Source: CAYMUR01 sp964393615 (GTDB lineage Bacteria; Planctomycetota; Planctomycetia; Pirellulales; Pirellulaceae). Taken from it: a DNA stretch of 64,000 bases. Below, in pieces: positions 54,709 through 64,000 of this stretch (its first letter is position 1; each line of letters starts with the position of its first letter). Both the position numbers and the translations under genes were made by a program. The stretch is from contig CAYMUR010000008.1 of NCBI GenBank assembly GCA_964393615.1, positions 1 through 64,000 on the forward strand, written 5' to 3'. The notes beneath the pieces were generated by a model that saw only the letters and a program-made list of their open reading frames with translations, searched no databases and was not told the origin of the DNA.

Positions 54709-57700
54709 CTATTCATCCTGGCTGTGGGTAACATTTCGTCGCCGTCGTGCCGTGGATTCTAGCTCAAATGTTTGCTGCACACTTTGCGGAAGTTCCGATT
54801 TTGGACTTGCACCACTGGTCGAAGGGGCAGCATCGAATACAACCTTCGATTCCAGGCCAGTCTCCGGTGCAGAGACGTCGTCTGACCTTGCTGCCGAGCT
54901 CACCACGGCAACGGTCCTGGAATTGAAAGAGCCAGGATGGGCGCCGTAACCCGTGGGCGAATAATGGAGCACGATACGGTTAAAATCAACCACATCGACG
55001 TCCCCATCACCATCGAAGTCTCCCCGGCTCCAACTGGCAATTCCCCGCACACCAAGGGGATCAAATTCAGCCACCAAGCGGCTGACATCCAAAAAGTCAA
55101 CATCTTGATCAAGATCGATGTCACCGTAACGTTTTGCCATCCGATTGAACACCATTTCCTCTACATCCCTGTGGTCCACCTCGCCATCATTGTCTAGATC
55201 CAAGGTAGGATTTTTCGAACCGAGACCAGCGAACAGCAAGTCAATATCTTCTACATCCAGATGACTATCGTAATTCACATTACCTGCAACCACGGGTTCC
55301 ATTTCGATGACCAACGTAGCCGCCACGATGGACCCCGCTTTTCCATTGACCATGTCATCGGTTACGTGCAGTGTCCAATGACCATTCACCGCTTTACCTT
55401 TGAAACTTCTCAGCACCTCCTCAGGCTGAAAACGTCCTGAGAACGGCGTTGACCCCACCGTAATGGACTCCGTGGCACTGTCGTCCAACACCATACTGAT
55501 CCAATCGGCACTACCATGTTGCAAGTCGGTAAAAAGCTCGACGATCGTCCCGTCCGGTGCTTCCAGAAACACGTCCAAATCTTCGAGGTTCGAATGCTGT
55601 AACTCGAGCATCACGTCCAGATCTTTGACCAATCCCGCCTCCGTGACGTGAAACCCAAACGCCTTTGTCTGACCATCTACAAGGTAAGTGAGCATCGAAA
55701 CCAGCGGACCCTCGTCCGCAACAGCTAAATACGACACACTTTCTGGTGCTGCGTGCAGAATTTCCGTATCGCGCGTCGTGTCTTCTTCGATTTTGAGATC
55801 AATGCTGCCCACTCCCAGATTCTGATAACGCAAGTGGGAGTTGTCATATCCATGAAAACTGTTCATCGAACCGACGAACAAAGGTGGCTTCGCAAATACC
55901 TGGCCGAAATGAAGCGCAGAGAAGGTTTCTGTAAATTGCACTCCGCTCGTACGGGCCTCATAGGCCTGTCCACCCCAGGTCCCCATCCCTGGCTCCATTG
56001 CCAGAAAGCCAACTGTCTGGGTACCGTGTGCCGCCTCGGTCGCTTCCTCTGGCTCCATTGCTACATCAAAGCTGGTAGTCGATACCGCATTCTGGCGTGT
56101 TGAAAGATAACCTTCGGTGGTCCCTGCCAACGTTTGCACCTGACTCATGACCACCGGCGTCGTCTTAAATGGAGAGACAAAGTCGACTGTCTCCCAACTT
56201 AAAGGCGAAATCATCTTTCCCACGGTCGCAGCCGTGGCAACGTTGCCCACTTCCACCCTCGTTCCATCCGACAGCAAATAACTTCCCGCCTCGAGAACGA
56301 TATAACCTACCGATTCACCCACACCGTGTGTGCCGTTCAAATTAGAGGGTTCTACTAACCGCACATCGAACTGATTCGTTTGCACATTGCTAATGCGCAC
56401 CACGACCGGATCAGCCCCGGCAAACGATGCCGGCTGGGCCAATACAACGGGATTGGAATAGGATTGTGACAACGTGACCGTTTGGGAAACATGCGTCAGT
56501 TCCGTCAGTTGCCCCGTTTCACCAATCACTTGCGTATCTACCGTGAAGGGCACTGTCAGGACGGGGCCAAAGCGACCCGGACTGGGAGCACCAGCGGACC
56601 AGGAAGTAACACTTGGACCCCAAAGATCCGAAAGGATACGATGTAATGAATCTCCACCCCCATCGGCCGCGACCGGCCAGGGTGCCCGGTCGTCAAAAAC
56701 AAGTTGATCTTCAAGCACATGCGATACCAAATTCGGATCGGTTAACGGTGGTTCTCCCATGCGTTGCAATTCAACACGATCTTGCGAATTGCTGAGTTGG
56801 TTTGTGTAACCTCCGACGACTGATACCGCATCGTCGATCCGGTAATGTTCCCGGAAAGCTGCCAACCTGGCGACATTCGCTGTACTTTCAGGGTTAAACG
56901 ACAAAATCAACAAATAATGCCCCGCCCCTAACAACGCCCCTGGATCAAAATCAAAATCGACACCACCGCGCAACCGCCAATCCGACAGGTCAACGTCTCG
57001 GTTCGTTGGGTTATAGATTTCCACATACTCCAGGTCATTGTCAGTAAGGTGGGGTGCCAAGGCAACTGGCGCTGGGTTTTCAGGATGGTAGTTAACCTCA
57101 CTGATCACCACAGGCCCCACACGGGGGACACTGTTGGCAGCGGCCAAACTCAGGGCATCCAGCGGCGCAAAACGCCCGGTTCCATCTGGTACACGTCCGA
57201 AGGATTCGCGCTTGTTTGCTGCGGGAATTTTCACCTGGTCCACCATCCACCATTGACCCGAACCAAATCCGTCTGGATCAACCAACCACACCTCATCGCC
57301 ACGTGTACCACTTAAGGCAAAATGATTCGGACCAGGATTTAAAGGGTTGGGATTAAAATCACTTTCATCAAAAACGACATACTGGCCGGGATAAAGGACC
57401 GTCTCTGATGGAATCTGGTACTTGAAAAAATAATCTGACGAATCACTAAGAAACCACCCACTAATGTCTACCGGGTCGTTGGTCGAATTCAATATTTCTA
57501 TCGAATCGGATGGTGCCACCGATGCATCCGTGTGCGACAACACCTCGTTAATCACAACACCGACACGCCCGTTGCCAGCCTCACCAGGTGTTCCGCCAAA
57601 CTCCGTACTAGCCTGCCAGCGGTAAGCTTTACCATATTCACTGCCAGGTGTTCCTGCTGGGACGATCAACTCAAGTGTTGCGCCGTGCCCATCCGCACTC

Positions 57701-60700
57701 ATCGGCCAGGGGTCCACATCGTCGTATCCAAATTCGACAATCGTGACCCCCGTCGCATCGACAAGCTCGATCGTTTCGCCACCATTACTGAGTCCCCCCG
57801 CCGAAAAAACACCTGCCACGTTAAGCCCATTGCCATAGCGCGACTCGAAAGCATTCGCATCTCGGACGACCAGGGTTCGTTGTCCCGGCAATAAAACCGT
57901 GTTGTCAAATGTAAAATCAACCCCATTGGTAAACGAAACGTCATCGAGGTTAATGGCGTCTTCGCTGAAATTCATTAACTCGATAAATTCATAGTCATCA
58001 TGATCGCTGTCTGGAACGTCTCCCAACATAGCATGCGGCAGATAGGGATTGAAATTCAGCTCGCTGACCGACAAATTAAGGGCCGATGCTGGCTGCTCGG
58101 CAATGAACAATTCTTCGGTCAAGCCACTCCATTGCTGACCCACCACCGCTCGCGCTTTGATGAGGGTCGTCTCCGAGACATTGATCGCTGTTCCGTTGTA
58201 GCGCACTGCCGTGGACGAAATCAAATTGGAGCCTGCCGTTTGCTGGGCCGGAAGTCGTGGATCCGATCCGTCCAGCGTGTAGTAAATACTGCCAGCGTTC
58301 GCCGTCATTTCCAATTGCACGGTACCGCTAATGGGACTACCACCGGGAGTGACCATGGGGGACGCGACAAAGTTCGTGTCCAGCCAAGACAAGCGATCAC
58401 TGATATAATTTTTTAGATGCTGGACGTGTTGCAGCCAGGTGGGAAAGGACAGGTTCGACCGTTCGTGTATGTTTCTGGTCAGGATATTTTGACCAATTCT
58501 CTGTGACCACTGTGTAAAATTGCGTTGCTGCGCCTCACTCAATTCTGCGGTAAACTGGTCAATCACCTGATGGATGTGACTTTCATCCAGAACCGTTTTT
58601 CTCAAGCGATTCCAACCATCTATCCATTTTTGTTTAAAGTCCAGATCTTGAAACAACCTGGGCCACCAGGGATAGGCCGTCGGTCCGTCCTTGGGAATCA
58701 ACTGCGTGTGAATATATCCCTGGGGTAGGAAACTTTGAAACTCAACCGAATTGGCCAAGGCGCCATCAAAATCCCAAACCGGGCCGGTTGTCAGCTTGCC
58801 ACCTCGATCGATTGTCATATACACACTGGCACCAAATGCGTCCGTGTTAAAAGAGAACTCTTCCAGAATGTGATACTCGATCCATGCATCGACATCGATA
58901 TACTTGGCATAACCAGTGATTGGATCATCAAAGTTCGATCCGAAAAGCGCGTCTTCAAAATCGTTAAAATAGGTTTGCACCCATTCAATCTGCGGTTGGC
59001 TAAGATCTTGTTCGTCGGGATCGTGAAAAATAACACCCTGAAGTGCTCCTGCCACTCCAGCCTCAGATGAAATGCCCCGGTCACCGAACCGACGCCGATC
59101 GTCTTGCAAGACGTAGCCACCAGTTATCTCCGGCGCCGTAATTTGCGAACGCAACAATTCGTGCACGTTGACACGATCGCTTCCCTGCTTAATCTTTTCC
59201 TGCAAAATATAGATTCCCCAGTAATCGTCCGGTTCGACCTTCCCACCGTTTGTGTTCAAATAGACTTCGACAAAGCGAAAGCGTGGCGAATAATAACCGA
59301 GTTCTTCCCAAAGACGGAACATGAGGGGGTCCCGCATTAACGTGCGGTCCATCCAAGTCGCATTCAGTACCCAATCTGATTCACTTGGCAAACCCAATAG
59401 AGACACATTGAAGTCGTCACCGTACCCGTCCCAGGTTTCAAAGGAAAACGGTTTCTTGACATACGAAGAGGAGGCATTGCCACGAGCCCGCATACCAGCC
59501 CTGCCTATAAATTCCGGAGCATCGTTCATCGTCGCTCGTCCCGTAAGGACCGACTCACCAATCACCGCCGTCACAAGCGATGCCTGGTGTTGGCTGAGCG
59601 ATCCAGGTATGGAACTTCCCAGGGAATCAATGACCATGATCGGCAAATCCGAGTGAAACGACTGGACAATGTTATGCACGAGAATATAACTCGCCGTGAT
59701 GACTTCACTCGGCCCCATTCCGCTATCATAGGCACGCGCCCGTACCACACTTGACGAACTGACTAAAAGCGGCCCCACGTACAAAGCAGATTCCTCGTTC
59801 GGAACGCTTCCGTCCAATGTGTATCGAATCGAGGCGGTCACGGAACTGCTGCTTAAGTCGACTGACAAGTTGCCGTCTGTAGAAGAATAAACCCCATCCG
59901 CCTGGGAAAAACGAGGAGCTTCCGCCAACGCTGGAAAACCGATCAAGTTGGTCACACCAGGGGTCGGCACAGTAAAATATCCGACTTCCTCCGTCGAAAG
60001 CGTCTTGGCAATTAGTTGGGGAGCCAGCAGAAAATCGGTATCATTGGCAGCCAGGTTGAGACCGTGAATGGCCAACAGATTGTCACCAGCCACCAACACG
60101 TTCTTGTGGGTTGAAATGTCGATGGCTTCTGTAAATGGGCCAGTCGGAGGGACAAGGCCATCACCACCAACATAAGGTAGTAGTTGATCCATCACCGCTT
60201 GTCGGTCATCCGCATCCAAAGCATCGTCAAACACAACGATCCGGCCAATGTAACCTTTAAATCTCGCAGAATTAAAATCGCCATTGTTCGGGTCCACCAT
60301 ATTACCGATGCGACCATTTTCCAATTGCACCATGGACCCCGAATGGTTTATCTCGTCATGTTCCGTGGTGCTGTTATTCGATATATCTAGTGTATAAGTT
60401 GCACCATCACGGGTAACAACACTGACATAGCTTGTTCCGTTTCTCCCGCCCCCCACAGGAATGCTTGAATTGGCATCGGTACCGTTCATCCGCACAATCA
60501 ACCGACCTTTGCCAGTGTTCGTGTGATGCGCCAAAGCAACATTGTGGAATTGATTTTCGACGTCATCTCCCCAACTAAACATACTGGAACGTCCATGCAC
60601 ACCAATATTGAGTGGCTGCCAGACCAATGCAATGGAATAATCCCCCGTTGGCAGCTCCGCGTCGTCAAAAGTCAGAATATCGTCGTTACCATCAAACAGA

Positions 60701-61788
60701 ATACCAGGCTGCCCTGTAGCAAATACATCCTGAACAAACATTGGACGACGTGATGATTGATGTTGATTATTCCATGGGGTCGCGACTTGCCCCGTAACCG
60801 CCAACCAACTGTCGACCATCCCAGCAGAATGCGACACATTAAGTCCCGCGTCAAAATCCAACACCGCTCCTGGAAATGACGCACCGCCCTCACACCCTTT
60901 CGCATTGGAATCGAAAGCTACCATTTCTGGCGTGCAGCGACGCGCCACTTCAACGCCGTTAATATAAGCGACAAAGCCATCGTCATAGGTAATCGGTAAA
61001 ACCAGTTCGGACACCTGTGACGGATCATTGATCTGAAACGGAACTCGTGCGTAAGCCGTGGTGTTTACGCCATTCATTTGCGAACGGATGTCAGTGTTGA
61101 CCTGATCCGTCAAGGTCCCACTGGTATCGTAACCCACGCCAAGCCCCGTACCACTGGTCCAACCAGTCAAGCCACCGGAATTCTCAAAGGCGATTTCATC
61201 GCCACCACGCCAAGTCGTTCCATACGCCAGATCGTCTGCCTCGTCAGGTACAAGGACATTCACCAGGTCACCCGCCTGAACGAGCGGTTTTTCCTCAAAC
61301 ATAAAACCAAATGAAACGTCTGCGAATTGGCTAGAATAATGACTGGCGCTGCTGCCAAACTCCGTGGCGACTGTCGTTCCGTTGGGCTGTACCAGCGCTA
61401 AATATTCTCCACTGCCATTCAAGCGAAAATTCGTATGCAGGTTACCGTCAAAGTCGCGCTGGTCTGTCAGCACCTCGGACTTGGCCGATGCAAACACAAC
61501 CAGGAATTCTTCCGGGTCAAGTGGTTCGCTGGGAAAACTCCACTTGGTGAGATTTTCCGGATCGTCGGTTAAATGCCAACCCAGTAAATCCAGTGACTGG
61601 TCACCAGCATTGAAGATCTCGATCCAGTCCTCGTGCCTTAGATCGCCATCCTCAAGCGTTCGGTCATTGATGGCCATGAACTCGGAAATAATCGGATTGG
61701 CAACCAACAGCCGTCGCTGCTCAAGAATTTCTGGACACCGCGCACGACAAGAACCTGTCGATTCATAAATCGGTCGAAATCGCCTCAT
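54709..61788 (-). CDS. Giant planctomycete surface protein: lamin-tail, LamG-like, CotH, P-domain, dockerin
   Basis: 2359 residues. The N terminus has the planctomycete extracellular motif EILEQRRLLVAN (about 21-32). Domains in order: lamin-tail (about 33-150); beta-sandwich (about 170-300 and 560-610) interrupted by a LamG-like domain (about 305-545) akin to the PEP-CTERM proteins here; chitobiase C-terminal-like (about 650-700, SIRYTLDGSVPNEESALYVG); CotH kinase-like (about 725-1130, PFSFETWDGYGDD, DDYWGIYILQEKI); a second chitobiase-like repeat (SIYYTLDGSDPRLPAQ); three more lamin-tail domains (about 1240, 1410, 1560); H-type-lectin-like region (about 1765-1945); proprotein-convertase P domain (about 2030-2165); dockerin-like calcium loops (about 2170-2275, DLDNDGEVDHRDVEE, DFDGDGDVDVVDF). 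Probably an adhesive or matrix-building surface protein. Confidence 0.88.
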   Translation of the reverse strand: MRRFRPIYESTGSCRARCPEILEQRRLLVANPIISEFMAINDRTLEDGDLRHEDWIEIFNAGDQSLDLLGWHLTDDPENLTKWSFPSEPLDPEEFLVVFASAKSEVLTDQRDFDGNLHTNFRLNGSGEYLALVQPNGTTVATEFGSSASHYSSQFADVSFGFMFEEKPLVQAGDLVNVLVPDEADDLAYGTTWRGGDEIAFENSGGLTGWTSGTGLGVGYDTSGTLTDQVNTDIRSQMNGVNTTAYARVPFQINDPSQVSELVLPITYDDGFVAYINGVEVARRCTPEMVAFDSNAKGCEGGASFPGAVLDFDAGLNVSHSAGMVDSWLAVTGQVATPWNNQHQSSRRPMFVQDVFATGQPGILFDGNDDILTFDDAELPTGDYSIALVWQPLNIGVHGRSSMFSWGDDVENQFHNVALAHHTNTGKGRLIVRMNGTDANSSIPVGGGRNGTSYVSVVTRDGATYTLDISNNSTTEHDEINHSGSMVQLENGRIGNMVDPNNGDFNSARFKGYIGRIVVFDDALDADDRQAVMDQLLPYVGGDGLVPPTGPFTEAIDISTHKNVLVAGDNLLAIHGLNLAANDTDFLLAPQLIAKTLSTEEVGYFTVPTPGVTNLIGFPALAEAPRFSQADGVYSSTDGNLSVDLSSSSVTASIRYTLDGSVPNEESALYVGPLLVSSSSVVRARAYDSGMGPSEVITASYILVHNIVQSFHSDLPIMVIDSLGSSIPGSLSQHQASLVTAVIGESVLTGRATMNDAPEFIGRAGMRARGNASSSYVKKPFSFETWDGYGDDFNVSLLGLPSESDWVLNATWMDRTLMRDPLMFRLWEELGYYSPRFRFVEVYLNTNGGKVEPDDYWGIYILQEKIKQGSDRVNVHELLRSQITAPEITGGYVLQDDRRRFGDRGISSEAGVAGALQGVIFHDPDEQDLSQPQIEWVQTYFNDFEDALFGSNFDDPITGYAKYIDVDAWIEYHILEEFSFNTDAFGASVYMTIDRGGKLTTGPVWDFDGALANSVEFQSFLPQGYIHTQLIPKDGPTAYPWWPRLFQDLDFKQKWIDGWNRLRKTVLDESHIHQVIDQFTAELSEAQQRNFTQWSQRIGQNILTRNIHERSNLSFPTWLQHVQHLKNYISDRLSWLDTNFVASPMVTPGGSPISGTVQLEMTANAGSIYYTLDGSDPRLPAQQTAGSNLISSTAVRYNGTAINVSETTLIKARAVVGQQWSGLTEELFIAEQPASALNLSVSELNFNPYLPHAMLGDVPDSDHDDYEFIELMNFSEDAINLDDVSFTNGVDFTFDNTVLLPGQRTLVVRDANAFESRYGNGLNVAGVFSAGGLSNGGETIELVDATGVTIVEFGYDDVDPWPMSADGHGATLELIVPAGTPGSEYGKAYRWQASTEFGGTPGEAGNGRVGVVINEVLSHTDASVAPSDSIEILNSTNDPVDISGWFLSDSSDYFFKYQIPSETVLYPGQYVVFDESDFNPNPLNPGPNHFALSGTRGDEVWLVDPDGFGSGQWWMVDQVKIPAANKRESFGRVPDGTGRFAPLDALSLAAANSVPRVGPVVISEVNYHPENPAPVALAPHLTDNDLEYVEIYNPTNRDVDLSDWRLRGGVDFDFDPGALLGAGHYLLILSFNPESTANVARLAAFREHYRIDDAVSVVGGYTNQLSNSQDRVELQRMGEPPLTDPNLVSHVLEDQLVFDDRAPWPVAADGGGDSLHRILSDLWGPSVTSWSAGAPSPGRFGPVLTVPFTVDTQVIGETGQLTELTHVSQTVTLSQSYSNPVVLAQPASFAGADPVVVRISNVQTNQFDVRLVEPSNLNGTHGVGESVGYIVLEAGSYLLSDGTRVEVGNVATAATVGKMISPLSWETVDFVSPFKTTPVVMSQVQTLAGTTEGYLSTRQNAVSTTSFDVAMEPEEATEAAHGTQTVGFLAMEPGMGTWGGQAYEARTSGVQFTETFSALHFGQVFAKPPLFVGSMNSFHGYDNSHLRYQNLGVGSIDLKIEEDTTRDTEILHAAPESVSYLAVADEGPLVSMLTYLVDGQTKAFGFHVTEAGLVKDLDVMLELQHSNLEDLDVFLEAPDGTIVELFTDLQHGSADWISMVLDDSATESITVGSTPFSGRFQPEEVLRSFKGKAVNGHWTLHVTDDMVNGKAGSIVAATLVIEMEPVVAGNVNYDSHLDVEDIDLLFAGLGSKNPTLDLDNDGEVDHRDVEEMVFNRMAKRYGDIDLDQDVDFLDVSRLVAEFDPLGVRGIASWSRGDFDGDGDVDVVDFNRIVLHYSPTGYGAHPGSFNSRTVAVVSSAARSDDVSAPETGLESKVVFDAAPSTSGASPKSELPQSVQQTFELESTARRRRNVTHSQDE

Positions 61789-62164
61789 GACACCTGTCCA
61801 GTCAAAGAATAAACGTTCCTGTATTTATTATGTACCAGCAGGCATTTTAAGGCAAGAAAATTAAAAGGCTGTAAACGATCAAGCATTCATACCATTTAAA
61901 CGTGGCTGGCCTAAGAAACATCGCCCGGAGCCACGAAATGCTCCGTCGACAGGAATCCCTTCCTAAGCGAACCAGCTCCAGCAACCCACCGCTAGGTGCT
62001 CACTGTCGACTTGACCCCGAACGATCGCAGGGCACAGCATGTCGTCGTGATTTGCCTGCTGGACTGAAAAGAGAGCCCCAGGCCATTGGGGCGTTGGTTT
62101 TTGGCACAGCAACAACCACCTCAGTGTTCATGCCTGTACGACAATGGCTGTCTCATGAGACCCT
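61789..62164. other. Intergenic region, no gene seen
   Basis: 376 bases between the giant protein's start and the end of the hydrolase gene (both on the minus strand). No recognisable gene; AT-rich near 61810-61870, where a promoter for the giant gene is expected. Confidence 0.5.
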
Positions 62165-64000
62165 CTACTTGTCGGTTCGTGGTGGCCAATCCAAATGCTT
62201 GTGAAGAAAATCAAATGTGCCTTTACCATGAATGGTATGCCCGCCCACAAACCACTCGATTTCCGTCCGATCCGCAATTCCCAGTTTGGCGGCATACAAG
62301 TGCCGGATTTTTGAATACTCGTAGGCTACGGTCCAGTCGCCGGCTACGCCGTCGAAATGCCCCCTCTCTACCATGAATGGTCGAGGCGCAATGAGTGCTG
62401 CCATCTCGGCATAATTAAAGGTGCTTCCCAAGTCGTATTCAAAGATCTCATATTCGCCTTTATTGCTATAGCTGTAAGGATTACGGGTAGAAGCATTTTT
62501 ATCGACCCACTCGTTGAAATCTGCCGAACAGATCGACAGGCAGTAATCCGTCACCAGCGCAGGAACCCGCATCGCTGTTTTACCACCATAGGAAAGTCCA
62601 TAAAATGCAATGCGGTCGGCGTCCACAAATTCTAACGTCTTCAGCCAGTCAACCATCTGTTGATGTTGCGGCGTGATAACGGAAAAAAGCGTCTTCTTGA
62701 GCGGATTGGCCTTTCGCTGTAGCGTCCGGAACCGATCCTTGAAAATGAACAAATTTTGCGGTGCAAAAGTGATAAATCCGCGTTCAGCCAAGCTCGCTGC
62801 AAACGCCTTGTAGTAATGATATTTATCGCCAAACGGAAGACCGTTTCGATCGATCACGTGCAACGGGCGGCCCTCCAGCCCATGTTGACAAACAACGACT
62901 GGACGTTTTTCTCCCGATTGCAGATCAGTCGGCACCAGTAATAAACCATAAGCAATGACATCTGGAAAAACATCCATCACAACTTCGTAGCCCGTCCATG
63001 CATCCGTTTTTCGAAATTCACGCGCACGTACGTTCGCAGAAAGCAAATCATCTGGTAATCGCCCGATCACTTCGTCATAAAAATAATCCCTGACTGAGTC
63101 CGCCGATTTCACGTAGGCTGCTAACGACTCCACATCAAAGCGCTTCATCGTATTCGCCTGGCGCACATAGTGACTTTCTCGCAGCAAGTTTTGCGAGTGG
63201 CGATCGAGTTCATGTACCTGCTGTGCATGACGTGGACGCGGGTCAAATTCCCCCAACGTACTTTCTGGTTTTTTCCCATTGGGCCGCAACTCCATGGCGC
63301 CATGCATTGCCTTACAAAATGACTCCAATGCCTGCTGACTACCGTAGGGCCCTTGCCCGTCTTTGCTGACAACGAGCTCTATATTTGCTGACAGTTTGCC
63401 ACTGGCAAACATTCGATCGACCCGATCGACTTCCTGCCGTACCTCGGACAACAAGGGGGACACAATTTGTGCCGGGGCTCCCCGACCACCCGGTATGTTC
63501 GCCGTGGGGCCGGCAGCAGCTTCCACGATCAAGGGACGAGGTGCTACCAAGGTCGCCAATTCCGCATCACCAAACTGCTCCAACAACCCAAATACGTTGC
63601 GATCAATTGGTTCTTGCCAGATATTTTCGCGGGGGCAGAAATAACCGCTCACACATGCCGTGTCAATTCGCGGATCAAGCGCGGCCGCGTAGAGACTAAT
63701 CAAGCCACCTTCGCCCCATCCAATCACCCCAATATTGGCCGCATTGCCCTGTTGTCGTGAAGCCCAGTCTACGACCGCGAGAACTTTTTGAACTTCGTAA
63801 GCAATCAACCCACGCCCAAGTTCAAAAGCACTACGGTAGATCCATTCTCGATTCGTTAATTTTGGCATGTAGTCTTCACGGTTTATCAACAGTGGCACAA
63901 TCACGCGGCAACCGTTTTCGACCAACCGGCGGGCAAATTGCGATTGGGAATCCACCCCCGGAATCAGGCCAGCAAGTTGCTCAGGCAACGTCGTACAATC
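62165..64000 (-). CDS. Tandem alpha/beta-hydrolase (acetyl-xylan-esterase/dienelactone-hydrolase-like), 5' end outside window
   Basis: The frame is open to the window edge (residues DCTT precede the TTG at 63988), so the gene starts outside. Two alpha/beta-hydrolase domains are visible. The first has VDWASRQQGNAANIGVIGWG followed by EGGLISLYAAALDP: its nucleophile elbow reads G-W-G-E-G-G, with Glu (codon 63712-63710) where a Ser is expected. The second has KRPVVVCQHGLEGRP for the oxyanion region, then RIAFYGLSYGGKTAMR with a normal Ser nucleophile (codon 62593-62591), and a late His in WFVGGHTIHGKGT. The second domain is therefore the likely active esterase, perhaps deacetylating polysaccharide. 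The first may be structural or use another chemistry. Confidence 0.75.
   Translation of the reverse strand, partial: DCTTLPEQLAGLIPGVDSQSQFARRLVENGCRVIVPLLINREDYMPKLTNREWIYRSAFELGRGLIAYEVQKVLAVVDWASRQQGNAANIGVIGWGEGGLISLYAAALDPRIDTACVSGYFCPRENIWQEPIDRNVFGLLEQFGDAELATLVAPRPLIVEAAAGPTANIPGGRGAPAQIVSPLLSEVRQEVDRVDRMFASGKLSANIELVVSKDGQGPYGSQQALESFCKAMHGAMELRPNGKKPESTLGEFDPRPRHAQQVHELDRHSQNLLRESHYVRQANTMKRFDVESLAAYVKSADSVRDYFYDEVIGRLPDDLLSANVRAREFRKTDAWTGYEVVMDVFPDVIAYGLLLVPTDLQSGEKRPVVVCQHGLEGRPLHVIDRNGLPFGDKYHYYKAFAASLAERGFITFAPQNLFIFKDRFRTLQRKANPLKKTLFSVITPQHQQMVDWLKTLEFVDADRIAFYGLSYGGKTAMRVPALVTDYCLSICSADFNEWVDKNASTRNPYSYSNKGEYEIFEYDLGSTFNYAEMAALIAPRPFMVERGHFDGVAGDWTVAYEYSKIRHLYAAKLGIADRTEIEWFVGGHTIHGKGTFDFLHKHLDWPPRTDK

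Noticed and set aside
1..64000. CRISPR arrays, tRNA/rRNA genes, insertion sequences, toxin-antitoxin or phage-defence genes
   Set aside because: Looked for but nothing with the expected repeats, folds or protein motifs was found.

Overview
The window looks like a chromosomal segment of a planctomycete (Planctomycetota, most likely a marine Pirellulales-type organism). The reasons are gene families concentrated in that phylum: a PVC-type propeller/HEAT/cytochrome c protein, a DUF1501 protein, a DUF1559 protein with a prepilin-like N terminus, PEP-CTERM proteins, CRTAC1-type FG-GAP/ASPIC proteins, DUF1080, and a giant surface protein whose N terminus carries the planctomycete LEQRRLL signature. 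No rRNA, tRNA, CRISPR array, insertion sequence or transcriptional regulator was recognised. Both window edges cut genes. One run of 10 N (52734-52743) marks an assembly gap inside a gene.

Layout. 1-10 kb: two sialidase-like BNR proteins, the large cytochrome c protein, a hexulose-phosphate synthase/phosphohexuloisomerase pair (RuMP chemistry), a six-hairpin glycosidase followed by a ThuA remnant, and a lactonase-like amidohydrolase. 10.2-12.8 kb: a minus-strand operon of three genes joined by ATGA overlaps (heme-oxygenase-like diiron oxidase, SAM methyltransferase, TauD-type dioxygenase), a small-molecule tailoring cassette unlike its surroundings. 13.4-25.5 kb: propeller glycosidase-like proteins, a DUF1501 protein, an NHL propeller, a DUF4091/GH123-like protein and another propeller. 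25.9-30.1 kb: a CRTAC1-type protein in two same-frame halves separated by a single TGA that is followed by a SECIS-like hairpin. 30.6-33.7 kb: two divergent, recently duplicated PEP-CTERM proteins around a long hairpin. 34-38 kb: DUF1559 protein, leucine-rich lipoprotein and sulfatase, with a cluster of short tandem duplications. 38-52 kb: GH29-like protein, second sulfatase, metallophosphoesterase apparently frameshifted into a propeller protein, sodium/solute symporter, DUF1080 protein, Gfo/Idh/MocA oxidoreductase and a further propeller protein. 52-64 kb: SGNH esterase broken by the N gap, the 2359-residue CotH/lamin-tail/dockerin protein, and a tandem alpha/beta-hydrolase.

How the genes may work together. 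Most products carry export signals and belong to families that cut, desulfate, de-esterify or oxidise carbohydrates (sulfatases, fucosidase-like, sialidase-like, esterases, DUF1080, Gfo/Idh/MocA, lactonase-like), and there is one sugar-type SSS importer. This fits degradation of sulfated, probably fucose-containing, polysaccharide, but no SusC/SusD pair or local regulator is present and no substrate can be read from sequence. The HPS/PHI pair and the diiron oxidase operon are metabolic inserts in this background.

All identifications come from reading motifs. No database search was run.
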